A stretch of DNA of 64,000 nt from Thermosipho sp. (in: thermotogales) (GTDB lineage Bacteria > Thermotogota > Thermotogae > Thermotogales > Fervidobacteriaceae). Below, one piece after another: positions 1-9,631 of the stretch. Each line of letters starts with the position of its first letter. Position 1 is the first letter of the stretch. The DNA is taken from positions 27,243 to 91,242 of the forward strand of contig JACDNZ010000007.1 of assembly GCA_017656345.1 (NCBI GenBank). The letters run 5' to 3'. The position numbers were made by a program, and so were the translations under genes. The notes under the pieces are model-generated. The model had not been told where the DNA came from, ran no database searches, and saw nothing but the letters and a program-made list of their open reading frames with translations.

Positions 1-500
1 AATTTTGGTTTTAAAAAATATGCCTGCAATATTTCTGCTTTTTTCTTTTCACCACCAGAAAAACCAACATTAAGAAACCTATTGAGAAAATCATTAGAGA
101 CAGCTAACTTTTCAAGCCTTTCCTTCAAAATTTCATTAAGCTCCATAAATGATTCATTATCACCATGTAATTTTCTATACGCTGTAATTAAAAATGTATT
201 GAAATTTACTCCCTCTATTTCAAAAGGATTTTGGAAGGTCATAAAAATACCCATTTTTACTCTCTCATCTGGTGTAAAATCTTTTATATCCTGACCCTTA
301 AATAAAATATCTCCTTTTATAACTTTATATTTTGGATTTCCCATAATTATGTTAGCAAGAGTAGATTTTCCAGAACCATTTGGACCCATAATCGCATGTA
401 ATTCATTTTCACCTATTTCAAGATTAACACCTTTCAGTATTTCAGTTCCATCTTCAGCCAATGCAGCATGTAGGTTTCTTATACTTAATATATTTTCCAT
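1..500 (-). CDS. sufC: Fe-S cluster assembly ATPase SufC (5' part, cut by window start)
   Basis: ABC-type ATPase that energises the SufBCD scaffold for iron-sulfur cluster assembly in the cytoplasm. The 166 codons present start MENILSIRN. The Walker A motif GPNGSGKST lies at residues 39-47, and the ABC signature has the SufC form FSGGEKKKAE at residues 147-156, which separates it from transporter ATPases. The remainder (Walker B, H-loop, about 80 residues) lies outside the window. The ATG is preceded by GGAGGGG at 508-514. No gene precedes it in the same direction, so it is probably the first gene of a suf operon reading out of the window. Family assignment is firm; operon content is inferred. 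Confidence 0.93.
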   Translation of the reverse strand, partial: MENILSIRNLHAALAEDGTEILKGVNLEIGENELHAIMGPNGSGKSTLANIIMGNPKYKVIKGDILFKGQDIKDFTPDERVKMGIFMTFQNPFEIEGVNFNTFLITAYRKLHGDNESFMELNEILKERLEKLAVSNDFLNRFLNVGFSGGEKKKAEILQAYFLKPK

Positions 501-516
501 AAGTTTTCCCCTCCTT

Positions 517-534
517 AATTAGCTTTACCTAATT
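517..534 (-). promoter_or_regulatory. Candidate sufC operator (inverted repeat at the promoter)
   Basis: Perfect 6-bp inverted repeat AATTAG-N6-CTAATT between the sufC ribosome binding site and a TATAAT-like -10 on the minus strand (533-538), so it would cover the transcription start. The position suits a repressor such as an Rrf2-type Fe-S sensor. The regulator identity is inference; only the repeat is seen. Confidence 0.4.
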
Positions 535-610
535 ATAGTATATCATATTAATTAAAAACGTAAACCTTCATTTTGTTAATTTTAATTTAAAAAGATTTAT
601 ATAAAAAATA

Positions 611-634
611 AAAATCCCCCAATTGGGGGATTTT
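611..634 (-). terminator. Rho-independent terminator after the NifX-like gene
   Basis: Perfect stem ATCCCCC/GGGGGAT around AATT, followed on the minus strand by a T-rich tract. It lies 24 bases past the stop of the NifX-like gene and upstream of sufC, so it separates the two transcripts. Confidence 0.85.
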
Positions 635-657
635 GATAAATCCATTATTTTCAATAT

Positions 658-1056
658 TTAATTCCTCGAAATAAATTTTTCAAGTTTGCCTTCTAAAAAA
701 TCTTCAATTATCTGATCCAAAGATTTGTTTGGAGTCTCAAAATATAAATCTATATTTCTTTTCATTAAATCCTCATATAATTTAGGACCTACTCTTACTG
801 CTATTATTGCTTCAATATCGCCAAGAATAGTAAATAATTCGTCGTGTTCATGCCCTTTATGAGAATGTTCATCATTTCCATGATGTTCTTCATGAGTTCC
901 GTGATGCGTTTTCGCATGAAAGTTTTCAATCAACTCTTTAGTTTCAACTTTTCCATTTTTAATTTCTACTATCAAAAAATATTTTGATCTTCCAAAATGA
1001 GTTGCAATTAAATTACCGTCATCCGTCGGAATTAAAATTTTTAAATTATTTTTCAC
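658..1056 (-). CDS. NifX/NifB-like (dinitrogenase Fe-Mo cofactor family) protein with His-rich insert
   Basis: Small protein (132 aa) of the DiNase_FeMo-co family (COG1433), which has a ribonuclease-H-like fold and binds Fe-S or metal clusters in NifX, NafY and many archaeal and thermophile homologues. The N-terminus ILIPTDDGNLIATHFGRS and the later AIIAVRVGPK segment are typical. Between them, residues 47-71 hold ten histidines in 25 residues, interspersed with acidic residues, which suggests metal binding or storage. No nif genes are nearby, so a nitrogenase role is unlikely. It is a single-gene unit with a GGAGG site just upstream and its own terminator. The adjacent suf gene may or may not be functionally related. 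Confidence 0.8.
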   Translation of the reverse strand: MKNNLKILIPTDDGNLIATHFGRSKYFLIVEIKNGKVETKELIENFHAKTHHGTHEEHHGNDEHSHKGHEHDELFTILGDIEAIIAVRVGPKLYEDLMKRNIDLYFETPNKSLDQIIEDFLEGKLEKFISRN

Positions 1057-1133
1057 AATTTACCTCCTTTCAGTTTTAAATCTATTTACTGTTTATAACT
1101 AATTATATTTTATCATTAGACATTTAAAAAAAT

Positions 1134-1155
1134 CCCCCCTGCACTTACAGGGGGG
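1134..1155 (-). terminator. Terminator after groEL
   Basis: Stem CCCCCCTG/CAGGGGGG with a six-base loop, followed on the minus strand by ATTTTTTT. It begins just beyond the groEL stop codon. Confidence 0.88.
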
Positions 1156-1163
1156 CATTTCTA

Positions 1164-2789
<1,626 letters not shown>

Positions 2790-2806
2790 TCACCTCCTTA
2801 TTGGTT

Positions 2807-3079
2807 TTAATCTTCAATTCTTGCTAAAATATCATCAACATCAATTATGATGTAGTCTTCATCTTCAATCTTTATCTCTGTTCCAGAATACTTAGAGAAT
2901 ATAACTCTGTCACCTACACGAATTTCAAAATCAGTATCTTCAATATTACCAATCGCAATAACTTCAGCTTTCATGGGTTTTTCTTTTGCGGTATCAGGAA
3001 GAACAATTCCTCCTTCTGTTCTCTTTTCTTCTTTAATTGGCTTAATTAAAAGTCTTGAACCAAGTGGTATAACTTTCAT
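2807..3079 (-). CDS. groS: Co-chaperonin GroES (Hsp10)
   Basis: Heptameric lid of the GroEL chamber, 90 aa from the chosen start. [14 protein letters not shown] and the mobile-loop segment [18 protein letters not shown] are typical, and the C-terminus [13 protein letters not shown] fits. An upstream in-frame start would add six residues, but AAAGGGGG at 3086-3093 is correctly spaced only for the ATG at 3079. First gene of the groES-groEL operon, behind a CIRCE element. Confidence 0.97.
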   Translation of the reverse strand: MKVIPLGSRLLIKPIKEEKRTEGGIVLPDTAKEKPMKAEVIAIGNIEDTDFEIRVGDRVIFSKYSGTEIKIEDEDYIIIDVDDILARIED

Positions 3080-3107
3080 GCTTGTACCCCCTTTCAAAAT
3101 TTTTATG

Positions 3108-3134
3108 TTATCACTCTCGTTTATTGACTGCTAA
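3108..3134 (-). promoter_or_regulatory. CIRCE element (HrcA operator) upstream of groES
   Basis: Reads TTATCACTC-N9-GACTGCTAA on the plus strand. The CIRCE consensus is TTAGCACTC-N9-GAGTGCTAA, so each half differs at one position and the 9-bp spacing is exact. A TAAAAT-like -10 abuts it upstream (3134-3139 on the minus strand). The cognate repressor HrcA is encoded in this window (42609-43622) behind a second copy, so groES-groEL should be derepressed on heat shock. Confidence 0.9.
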
Positions 3135-3272
3135 TTTTAGTTTACCAAAAATGTGAAAAATGTGAAGTCTCATGTTTTAGAAATATTGGTAATTATAGCG
3201 GTTTATATGGCAATAACGCTTATTTTCTTGTTTTTTCACACCAAAACGTTTGCGCCAAAGATGATAAAAAAA

Positions 3273-3295
3273 GGAAGGGAGGTTCTCTCCCTTCC
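3273..3295 (-). terminator. Terminator after tRNA-Ala(GGC)
   Basis: Nine-bp perfect stem GGAAGGGAG/CTCCCTTCC with a five-base loop, followed on the minus strand by seven T residues. It starts four bases after the tRNA 3' end. Confidence 0.85.
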
Positions 3296-3298
3296 CTC

Positions 3299-3374
3299 TG
3301 GTGGAGCCGATGGGATTCGAACCCACTGCCTCTACCGTGCCATGGTAGCGCTCTCCCAATTGAGCTACGGCCCC
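3299..3374 (-). tRNA. tRNA-Ala (anticodon GGC)
   Basis: A 76-nt cloverleaf read on the minus strand. Acceptor GGGGCCG/CGGCTCC includes the G3:U70 pair that identifies alanine tRNAs. The anticodon stem CTACC/GGTAG encloses the loop ATGGCAC with anticodon GGC, reading GCC and GCU codons. The T arm is GTGGG-TTCGAAT-CCCAT, and the terminal CCA is encoded at 3301-3299. It is a single tRNA gene with its own promoter and terminator. Confidence 0.96.
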
Positions 3375-3385
3375 ACTCTTAAATA

Positions 3386-3414
3386 AATTTATCACATTTT
3401 GATAAAATAGTCAA
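3386..3414 (-). promoter_or_regulatory. Promoter of tRNA-Ala(GGC)
   Basis: On the minus strand: TTGACT (3414-3409), 17-bp spacer, TAAATT (3391-3386), with the -10 ending 12 bases before the mature tRNA 5' end. The spacer also contains a perfect 7-bp inverted repeat TTTATCA-N5-TGATAAA (3389-3407), whose function, if any, is unknown. Confidence 0.7.
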
Positions 3415-3479
3415 TATTAACACGGAACTATATTTTTTGATGTATAATATAATATAAAATAAAAAACGGAGGGAAAAAC

Positions 3480-3860
3480 TTGAACATATTTGAAAAAATA
3501 CATCCTAATATCAATATACGAGAAATTCCAACTGATTCTTTAGCTTATCTTGGCGACGCTGTCTTTAATCTTTTTATAAAACTCCAATACTTTAAAAAAA
3601 CTTCTGCTTACAATTTACATAAAAAAACTCAAGACTTTGTAAACAGAAAACACCAAGCTGAACTTTTAGATCGTATCTTCCCACTGCTTACTGATGAAGA
3701 AATTAATTTTGTAAAACGTGGTATCAATAGCAAAGGAGCAGGAAGATATGGAAACGATCCCGCATATAGAAAAAGCACAGGCTTCGAAGTCCTCATTGGT
3801 TATTTATATTTAACTGATCATGAAAGGCTCTTTGAACTATTGAAAGGAGTGTTAGAATGA
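3480..3860 (+). CDS. mrnC: Mini-ribonuclease III (MrnC)
   Basis: RNase III-type catalytic domain without a dsRNA-binding domain; in Bacillus it matures 23S rRNA ends. 126 aa, the usual length. The signature LAYLGDAVFNLFI carries the catalytic aspartate (D26), the middle has KTQDFVNRKHQAELL and YRKSTGFEVLIGYLYL supplies the conserved glutamate. The start is TTG, chosen because GGAGGG lies at 3468-3473 with normal spacing. Its stop overlaps the next gene by four bases (ATGA), so it leads the operon with the P-loop protein and tldD/tldE. Confidence 0.92.
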   Translation: MNIFEKIHPNINIREIPTDSLAYLGDAVFNLFIKLQYFKKTSAYNLHKKTQDFVNRKHQAELLDRIFPLLTDEEINFVKRGINSKGAGRYGNDPAYRKSTGFEVLIGYLYLTDHERLFELLKGVLE

Positions 3861-5584
3861 ATAGATCGGTAATCATCGACGGCTCAGTAATATATACAAA
3901 CTTCAGTCAAATTATGGGACATAAAAAATTCGAAGAACTTTTAAAAGAATTTATTAATCTTCTCGCAGAAAAAAATAGCCCATTAATTAAAACTTTAAAT
4001 CCATTTAAAATTGGTGAAAATATTGATATTAAAAGATTAGTCGAATATCTTCATCTTTTGTCCATGCGAAACATTAAAGAAATCACAAATATAATCAATT
4101 ACGTAAATCCCGAAGAACTTGAAAAATTTTTAGAAGGTTTTTACTCTTTTTGGAGAAATAAACATAGATTTATGGTCAGGCAGGAAAAATATGTAGATGA
4201 TTACAACAGAAGAGCCAGTATCGAATATACTATGACAATGGTTGGTGATCAATTTAAAGCCGTGATAAAAAATATGTATAGACAACTAATTTCAAACACC
4301 ACAAACGAATTTCCGAAAGTAATGAGACAACTCCCAAGCGGGGTTCAAGTTATGTTTTTATATGATTATATAAAATGTGAAAACTTAGCCAATAATTGGA
4401 TTAGTAAAATTCCTACAATTTGGGGTGCAATTTTTGATCCTCCCGCAATATTCTATACAAAATCTAACAAACGGAAAGGAATTATCCCTTTGGTTGAAAA
4501 AAACTTTTTGAATAAATTAGAACTCTCTCCAACAGAATGGTTCAGAATACCAATAATGGTTGGTGATCTTTTATTCTTTAATTTCGTACATAAGGAATAT
4601 TTAGCACACGGTGCAGGACTTGCAAATTTATTTGAGTTAGCATCTCCAAAAGTAATTAAAAGCAAAAAACCTGACGGGATAATTATTTTTGGATTACATC
4701 CTAGTTTAATTCCCGAGTACAATGAAAAATGGAAAAATGCTGTGATATTTAAAGACAAAGAAAATGAAGTCTACATAGGAATTATACCTGCCCTTGATGA
4801 GAATGATTACTTTGGATACATGAAAAAGACCACCTTAACAGTCCACAACCTAATTAAACTAGACCATGGAAAACTTCCCATTCATGGTTCAATGGCCAAA
4901 ATCACACTTAAATCTGGTAAAAGTGCTATAGCAATGTTTGTTGGCGATAGTGGTGCTGGAAAAAGTGAAACATTAGATGCACTAAATAGGCTAGAGGAAG
5001 TTGCAGATGTAAACATTATTATTGATGATATGGGAAGTCTTGATATTATTGACAATAAAATTGTGGCATTCGGAACTGAAACCGGCGCATTCGTTAGACT
5101 TGATGACCTTCCTCCAGGCTACGCATATCATACTATGGATAGAAGTATTTTTATGAATCCAGATAAAATTAATGCAAGAGTTATAGTCCCCTTTAATAAT
5201 TACAAAGAAATAATAACCCCTACACCCATCGATTTTATTTTTTATGCAAACAATTATACAGAAGTATACAGAGATGACGAAAGAATAATATTTTTTGACA
5301 ATCCTGAAGATGCTTTGAAAGTATTTTCAGAAGGAAAACGATTTGCAAAAGGAACGACATCTGAAACTGGTTTGACTACTTCCTATTTTGCAAATCCATT
5401 TGGAGCTATTCAAATGAAAGAAATACATCACAAAATAGCAGAAAAATTCTTCAATAAAATGTTCGAGTTGGGGGTGAAAGTAGGCGAAATAAGAACAATG
5501 CTTGGCATTAAAGGTTTTGAGAAAGAGGGAACATTACTGGCTGCTAAAGCTTTGTTAAAAATAATTGAAAATTATAGGGGGTGA
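3857..5584 (+). CDS. PEPCK/HPr-kinase-like P-loop protein of unknown substrate
   Basis: A 575-aa cytosolic protein. Residues 1 to about 330 are a helical region I do not recognise. The C-terminal part carries the P-loop GDSGAGKSE (residues 363-371), almost identical to the HPr kinase P-loop, followed by an acidic IIIDDMG segment like the metal-binding DD of HprK and PEP carboxykinase. A later KRFAKGTTSETGLTTSYFA segment recalls the PEPCK fold. It is too divergent to call a PEP carboxykinase, and no PTS genes are near. It overlaps mrnC by four bases and runs straight into tldD, whose ribosome binding site overlaps its stop. Conserved operon position suggests a link to the TldD/TldE protease; a kinase or phosphotransfer role is inference. 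Confidence 0.6.
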   Translation: MNRSVIIDGSVIYTNFSQIMGHKKFEELLKEFINLLAEKNSPLIKTLNPFKIGENIDIKRLVEYLHLLSMRNIKEITNIINYVNPEELEKFLEGFYSFWRNKHRFMVRQEKYVDDYNRRASIEYTMTMVGDQFKAVIKNMYRQLISNTTNEFPKVMRQLPSGVQVMFLYDYIKCENLANNWISKIPTIWGAIFDPPAIFYTKSNKRKGIIPLVEKNFLNKLELSPTEWFRIPIMVGDLLFFNFVHKEYLAHGAGLANLFELASPKVIKSKKPDGIIIFGLHPSLIPEYNEKWKNAVIFKDKENEVYIGIIPALDENDYFGYMKKTTLTVHNLIKLDHGKLPIHGSMAKITLKSGKSAIAMFVGDSGAGKSETLDALNRLEEVADVNIIIDDMGSLDIIDNKIVAFGTETGAFVRLDDLPPGYAYHTMDRSIFMNPDKINARVIVPFNNYKEIITPTPIDFIFYANNYTEVYRDDERIIFFDNPEDALKVFSEGKRFAKGTTSETGLTTSYFANPFGAIQMKEIHHKIAEKFFNKMFELGVKVGEIRTMLGIKGFEKEGTLLAAKALLKIIENYRG

Positions 5585-5588
5585 TTCA

Positions 5589-6977
5589 GTGATTAGCAAA
5601 GCTCTCATACAAGACATTATTGGAACTGTTCTGAAACATGGAGGAGATTTTGCTGAAGTCTTTTTTGAAAAAAGATATGATAATAAATTTCAATTAAAAG
5701 ATGGAAAACTCGAAAGTGCATCTTCCGGAACAACCCTTGGAATAGGAATTAGGGGGTTTTTAGGTAATAAGGCCATATATGCTTATACAAACATCTTAAA
5801 TAGAGAAAATTTATTATCAGTTGCAAAACGTGTTGGAGAAGCATTGGGAGAAATTAAAATTTTAGAACATACTTTTAATTTTGACGATACTAAACTAAAA
5901 AATAAACATATTGTTTATTTTTACCCAAAAGATATCGAAAAAAATGAAAAAGTAGACGTAATGAAAAGAGCTTATTATGCTGCCAAAAATTTTTCCAATT
6001 TGATAAAGCAAGTTCACATAATGTATTGGGACTATGATCAAGAAATACTGGTAGCAAATTCTGAAGGCACATGGGCAGAAGATAGAAGAGTTCGAACAAG
6101 GCTCATGATAAGTGCTATAGCTGAACATAATGGAAATATGGAGCGTGGGTTTTATGGGCCAGGTGCTGGAATGGGATTTGAATTTTTCAATAGATTAAAT
6201 GTTGAGGAAGCTGCAAAAAGAGCTGCAAGAATTGCCGCAAGAATGGTAGATGCTGATCCTGCTCCTGCTGGTAAAATGCCAGTTGTAATATCTAATGAAT
6301 TCGGTGGTGTAATTTTTCATGAAGCTGTTGGCCACGCATTAGAAGCTACCTCTGTAGCAAAAGGTGCTTCAGTCTTTGCTGGAAAATTAGGGCAAAAAGT
6401 CGCTGCAGAATGTGTATCAGCAGTTGATGACGCAACCATTCCAAATGCTTGGGGATCTGCTAATATTGATGACGAAGGAACTCCAACCCGAAGAAATATT
6501 TTAATAGACAAAGGTATTCTAGTTGGATATCTAATTGACAAACTTGGAGGCAGAAGAATGGGAATGGAAAGTACAGGAAGTGCAAGAAGACAAGACTATA
6601 CGTTCGCTCCAACTTCAAGAATGAGTAATACATTTATTCTTCCAGGTAATTATTACCCTGAAGAAATTATTGCAGCAACCGAATATGGTTTATATGCAAA
6701 AACAATGGGAGGCGGATCAGTAATCCCCGGAACAGGTGAATTTAATTTTGCAGTTATGGAAGCTTACTTAATAGAAAATGGTAAAATAACTAAACCTGTC
6801 AAAGGAGCTACTTTAATTGGAAAAGGATATGAGATAATCCAAAAAATAGATATGGTTGGTAATGATATCGACAGAGGTCAAGGTATGTGTGGATCACTTT
6901 CAGGTGCAATACCTGCAGATGTAGGACAACCAACTATAAGAGTTTCTGAAATAACTGTTGGGGGGCGAAACAAATGA
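5589..6977 (+). CDS. tldD: Metalloprotease TldD
   Basis: Catalytic subunit of the TldD/TldE zinc metalloprotease, which in E. coli degrades unfolded peptides and trims the leader of microcin B17. 462 aa from the chosen GTG. The zinc motif HEAVGH is at residues 244-249, followed by LEATSVAKGASVFAGKLGQK, and the distal glycine-rich TMGGGSVIPGTGEFNF segment is present. An in-frame TTG at 5565 lies inside the preceding gene; the GGGGGTGA at 5577-5584 fits the GTG at 5589 better. Overlaps tldE by four bases (ATGA). Confidence 0.95.
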   Translation: MISKALIQDIIGTVLKHGGDFAEVFFEKRYDNKFQLKDGKLESASSGTTLGIGIRGFLGNKAIYAYTNILNRENLLSVAKRVGEALGEIKILEHTFNFDDTKLKNKHIVYFYPKDIEKNEKVDVMKRAYYAAKNFSNLIKQVHIMYWDYDQEILVANSEGTWAEDRRVRTRLMISAIAEHNGNMERGFYGPGAGMGFEFFNRLNVEEAAKRAARIAARMVDADPAPAGKMPVVISNEFGGVIFHEAVGHALEATSVAKGASVFAGKLGQKVAAECVSAVDDATIPNAWGSANIDDEGTPTRRNILIDKGILVGYLIDKLGGRRMGMESTGSARRQDYTFAPTSRMSNTFILPGNYYPEEIIAATEYGLYAKTMGGGSVIPGTGEFNFAVMEAYLIENGKITKPVKGATLIGKGYEIIQKIDMVGNDIDRGQGMCGSLSGAIPADVGQPTIRVSEITVGGRNK

Positions 6978-8281
6978 CTTTCAATGAATTCAAAGAAAAA
7001 ATTTTCATACTCGCCAAAAAAGAAGGATTTGAAGCACAAATTGAATTTAATGGTCAACAAGAATTTTCAATAAGATACGCTAATAATGATATTGATCAAT
7101 ATACAGATGCCTCAAAATTCTCTGTATCTCTAAAAATATTGAAGAATGGGAAAATTGGGAATGCATTTACTGAATCATTTGATAATCCTGAAGAGCTATT
7201 CAATGAAGCAGTCACAAGTTGGAAAATAATAGATAGTGAGGAAGAAAATTTCTTCTACGATGGAAAAGAAGAATATCCAAAAATGCGAACATATTTCGGC
7301 GAATTTGAAAAAGTTCCTGTAAAGGAAAAAATTGATTTTGTTAGAAAACTCTATTTAAGCTCTAAATGTAATGAGAAAATAGTTATGGTCCCATATGCCA
7401 TGTTTAAAAACTTTGTTATAGAAAAAAAGATGGCAAATACCCTCGGCCTCAATATTGAAGCAAAATTTGATGGTGCTTTTTCTTTTGCAATGGCAATTTC
7501 TCAAGACACCAGTAACCACTCGGGCTTTTGGTTTGAACTTGGAAAAAAAGTCGAAGATTTAAATCCAGAGGCAATTGGCAAAAAAGTATGCGAAGAAGCA
7601 CTTTCGCTTCTTGGAGCAAAATCTGTTAAAAGTGGGAAATACCGAGTAATTCTCAGACACACAGCTTTTGAAGATATGCTATCGCTTCTTCGTTCAATGA
7701 TTTCTGCTGAAAATGTTCAAAAAAATATGTCTCCATTAAAAGGAAAAATTAATAAAAAAATTGGTAGTGATATTTTAAACATACTTGATGTCCCTTACCA
7801 CCCTTTAAGTATCACTAACAGACCTTTCGATGATGAAGGTGTACCAACCAAAGAAAAATTCATAATAAAAGATGGAATTTTAACAACATATCTTCATAAC
7901 TTAAAAACTGCTAAGAAAGATAATGTAGAGCCGACAGGTAATGCCATTGGCGCTTCGATCTCACCAATAAATTTATTTATAAAACCCGGCAATTTAACAT
8001 TTAATGAATTAGTTAATAAACTCGATGAAGGTTTAATTATAACAAGTGTAGATGGTATGCATTCCGGTGCTAATCCTATATCTGGAAACTTTTCACTTGG
8101 TGCAAGAGGATATAGAGTAAAAAATGGAAAAATTATTGGTGCCGTTGAACAAATTACTATTTCTGGAAATTTCCTTGAACTTCTTGAAAAAATTGAAGCA
8201 ATCGGTAACGATTTAAAGGCTTCAGAAGGTATTTTAACTCCTAGTGTTTTAGTCAAAGAACTTGACATAGCTGGCGAATAA
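6974..8281 (+). CDS. pmbA: Metalloprotease partner TldE (PmbA)
   Basis: Non-catalytic subunit that pairs with TldD in a heterodimer. 435 aa; it shares the TldD fold (for example DDEGVPTKEKFIIKDGIL and SGNFSLGARGYRVKNGKI) but the HExxxH motif is absent, as expected for TldE. ATGA overlap with tldD implies translational coupling and 1:1 production. A strong hairpin follows at 8322. Confidence 0.93.
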   Translation: MTFNEFKEKIFILAKKEGFEAQIEFNGQQEFSIRYANNDIDQYTDASKFSVSLKILKNGKIGNAFTESFDNPEELFNEAVTSWKIIDSEEENFFYDGKEEYPKMRTYFGEFEKVPVKEKIDFVRKLYLSSKCNEKIVMVPYAMFKNFVIEKKMANTLGLNIEAKFDGAFSFAMAISQDTSNHSGFWFELGKKVEDLNPEAIGKKVCEEALSLLGAKSVKSGKYRVILRHTAFEDMLSLLRSMISAENVQKNMSPLKGKINKKIGSDILNILDVPYHPLSITNRPFDDEGVPTKEKFIIKDGILTTYLHNLKTAKKDNVEPTGNAIGASISPINLFIKPGNLTFNELVNKLDEGLIITSVDGMHSGANPISGNFSLGARGYRVKNGKIIGAVEQITISGNFLELLEKIEAIGNDLKASEGILTPSVLVKELDIAGE

Positions 8282-8321
8282 TTTTGAATTTACCTTATTC
8301 ATACCAACAAAACATAACACA

Positions 8322-8354
8322 AACATAGCCCCGATTAAAAGTCGGGGCTATGTT
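8322..8354 (+). terminator. Terminator-like hairpin after tldE
   Basis: Thirteen-bp perfect stem AACATAGCCCCGA/TCGGGGCTATGTT with a seven-base loop. The downstream tract GTTAAT is poor in T, so it may act as a transcript-stabilising hairpin as much as a terminator. Confidence 0.6.
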
Positions 8355-8557
8355 GTTAATTACATGATTTACTGATATTTATGGATATTTTGACAACTAT
8401 TTTATTCGCCATTTTATCAAATTATTACATTGCGTATCTTGTAAAAATTGCCAACATATAATGTAAAATAGAGATAAGATTAAACTCAAAATATTTAAAA
8501 TCAACAAGTAGAATTATACTTTAAAAATAACTTACAACCCACTATTGAGGTGAAATA

Positions 8558-9505
8558 ATGATAATCATTGATGGTCATTTTGATCTTCTTCCACTTGTAT
8601 ATGAATTGCGACAAAAGGGTGAAAAAAATGTTATTGAAAAATACTTTTTAAGCGATATAAAACAGGGAAATGTAAATATAATTGTTTCCTCACTATTTTT
8701 AATGGATAAGTATGTCCCAGAAATGTCACTTAAAGTTGCCTTAGATATGATAAGTTTTCTACTGTATGAAATTGAAGAAAGTGGGCAAAAATACATGTTT
8801 TGCAAAAATTATCATGATATAAATTATGCAATCAATAATAATTTACTGGGAATAATGTTGTCTTTTGAAGGAATTGAACCAATATATAATGATATATATC
8901 TTTTAAGAATTTTCTATAATTTAGGAGTAAGATTTGTTGGATTAACCTGGAATAGAAGAACGTATGCTGCTGATGGAATTGGAGTGAAAAATTCAAATCG
9001 CGGACTTACAGATTTTGGACTAGAGGTCATCAAAGAAGCCCAGAAACTTGGAATGCTAATTGACGTCAGCCATTTAAATGAAAAAGGATTTTGGGACGTT
9101 ATAAAAAATTCCACTAAACCTGTTATAGCTTCCCATTCAAATGCAAAAGCAATTTTTGATTCTCCACGAAATTTATCAGATGAACAAATTAAAGCAATTG
9201 CACAAACAGGTGGGGTAATTGGCATCAATGCTAATGGTATATTCGTGACTGAAAACGAAAGAGAAAATAACGAACTAGGACTCTGTAAACATATTGAACA
9301 TATAGTAAACCTGGTTGGAATTAATCATGTCGCACTTGGGCTTGACCTGTGTGATGCATTTAGAAACACTCCAAAAGATTCTTTGAAAGGATATAAAGAA
9401 CTCAACAAACTATTCAATGCTTTAGTAAAACATGGTTTTTCCCAAAAAGAAGTTAACATGATTTTTGGAGAAAATTACATTAATTTATTTAAAAATTTCT
9501 TCTAA
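8558..9505 (+). CDS. Membrane dipeptidase-family (M19) metallopeptidase
   Basis: Renal-dipeptidase-type zinc enzyme, 315 aa, amidohydrolase barrel; family members cleave dipeptides, often with a C-terminal D-residue. The N-terminal IDGHFD is the first metal-site motif (usually DGHND), followed by SFEGIE, the histidine in LIDVSHLNEKGFWD and the histidine in VIASHSNAKAIF, then GLDLCDAF in place of the usual GSDFDG. No signal peptide is seen, so it is probably cytoplasmic. GAGGTGAA precedes the ATG. The next gene is an amino-acid racemase 126 bases on, so the pair may handle D-amino-acid peptides; that link is inference. Confidence 0.85.
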   Translation: MIIIDGHFDLLPLVYELRQKGEKNVIEKYFLSDIKQGNVNIIVSSLFLMDKYVPEMSLKVALDMISFLLYEIEESGQKYMFCKNYHDINYAINNNLLGIMLSFEGIEPIYNDIYLLRIFYNLGVRFVGLTWNRRTYAADGIGVKNSNRGLTDFGLEVIKEAQKLGMLIDVSHLNEKGFWDVIKNSTKPVIASHSNAKAIFDSPRNLSDEQIKAIAQTGGVIGINANGIFVTENERENNELGLCKHIEHIVNLVGINHVALGLDLCDAFRNTPKDSLKGYKELNKLFNALVKHGFSQKEVNMIFGENYINLFKNFF

Positions 9506-9631
9506 TATTCTTCTCTTTAAAATCAAATTAATAAACTCTTAATTTAAGATTCAGTAGTATATTTACAAAGATTTATTTTTATTTTAAAATTATAACAGAA
9601 TTATTACAAAAAACTTCAAGGAGGAGATTTT

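Noticed and set aside
3153..3395. Short reading frames on both strands around the tRNA-Ala gene
   Set aside because: They run through the tRNA and its terminator and have no ribosome binding site; part of the predicted peptide is just translated tRNA.
5565..5588. Upstream TTG start for TldD
   Set aside because: It lies inside the preceding gene without a ribosome binding site; the GTG at 5589 is correctly spaced from GGGGGTGA.
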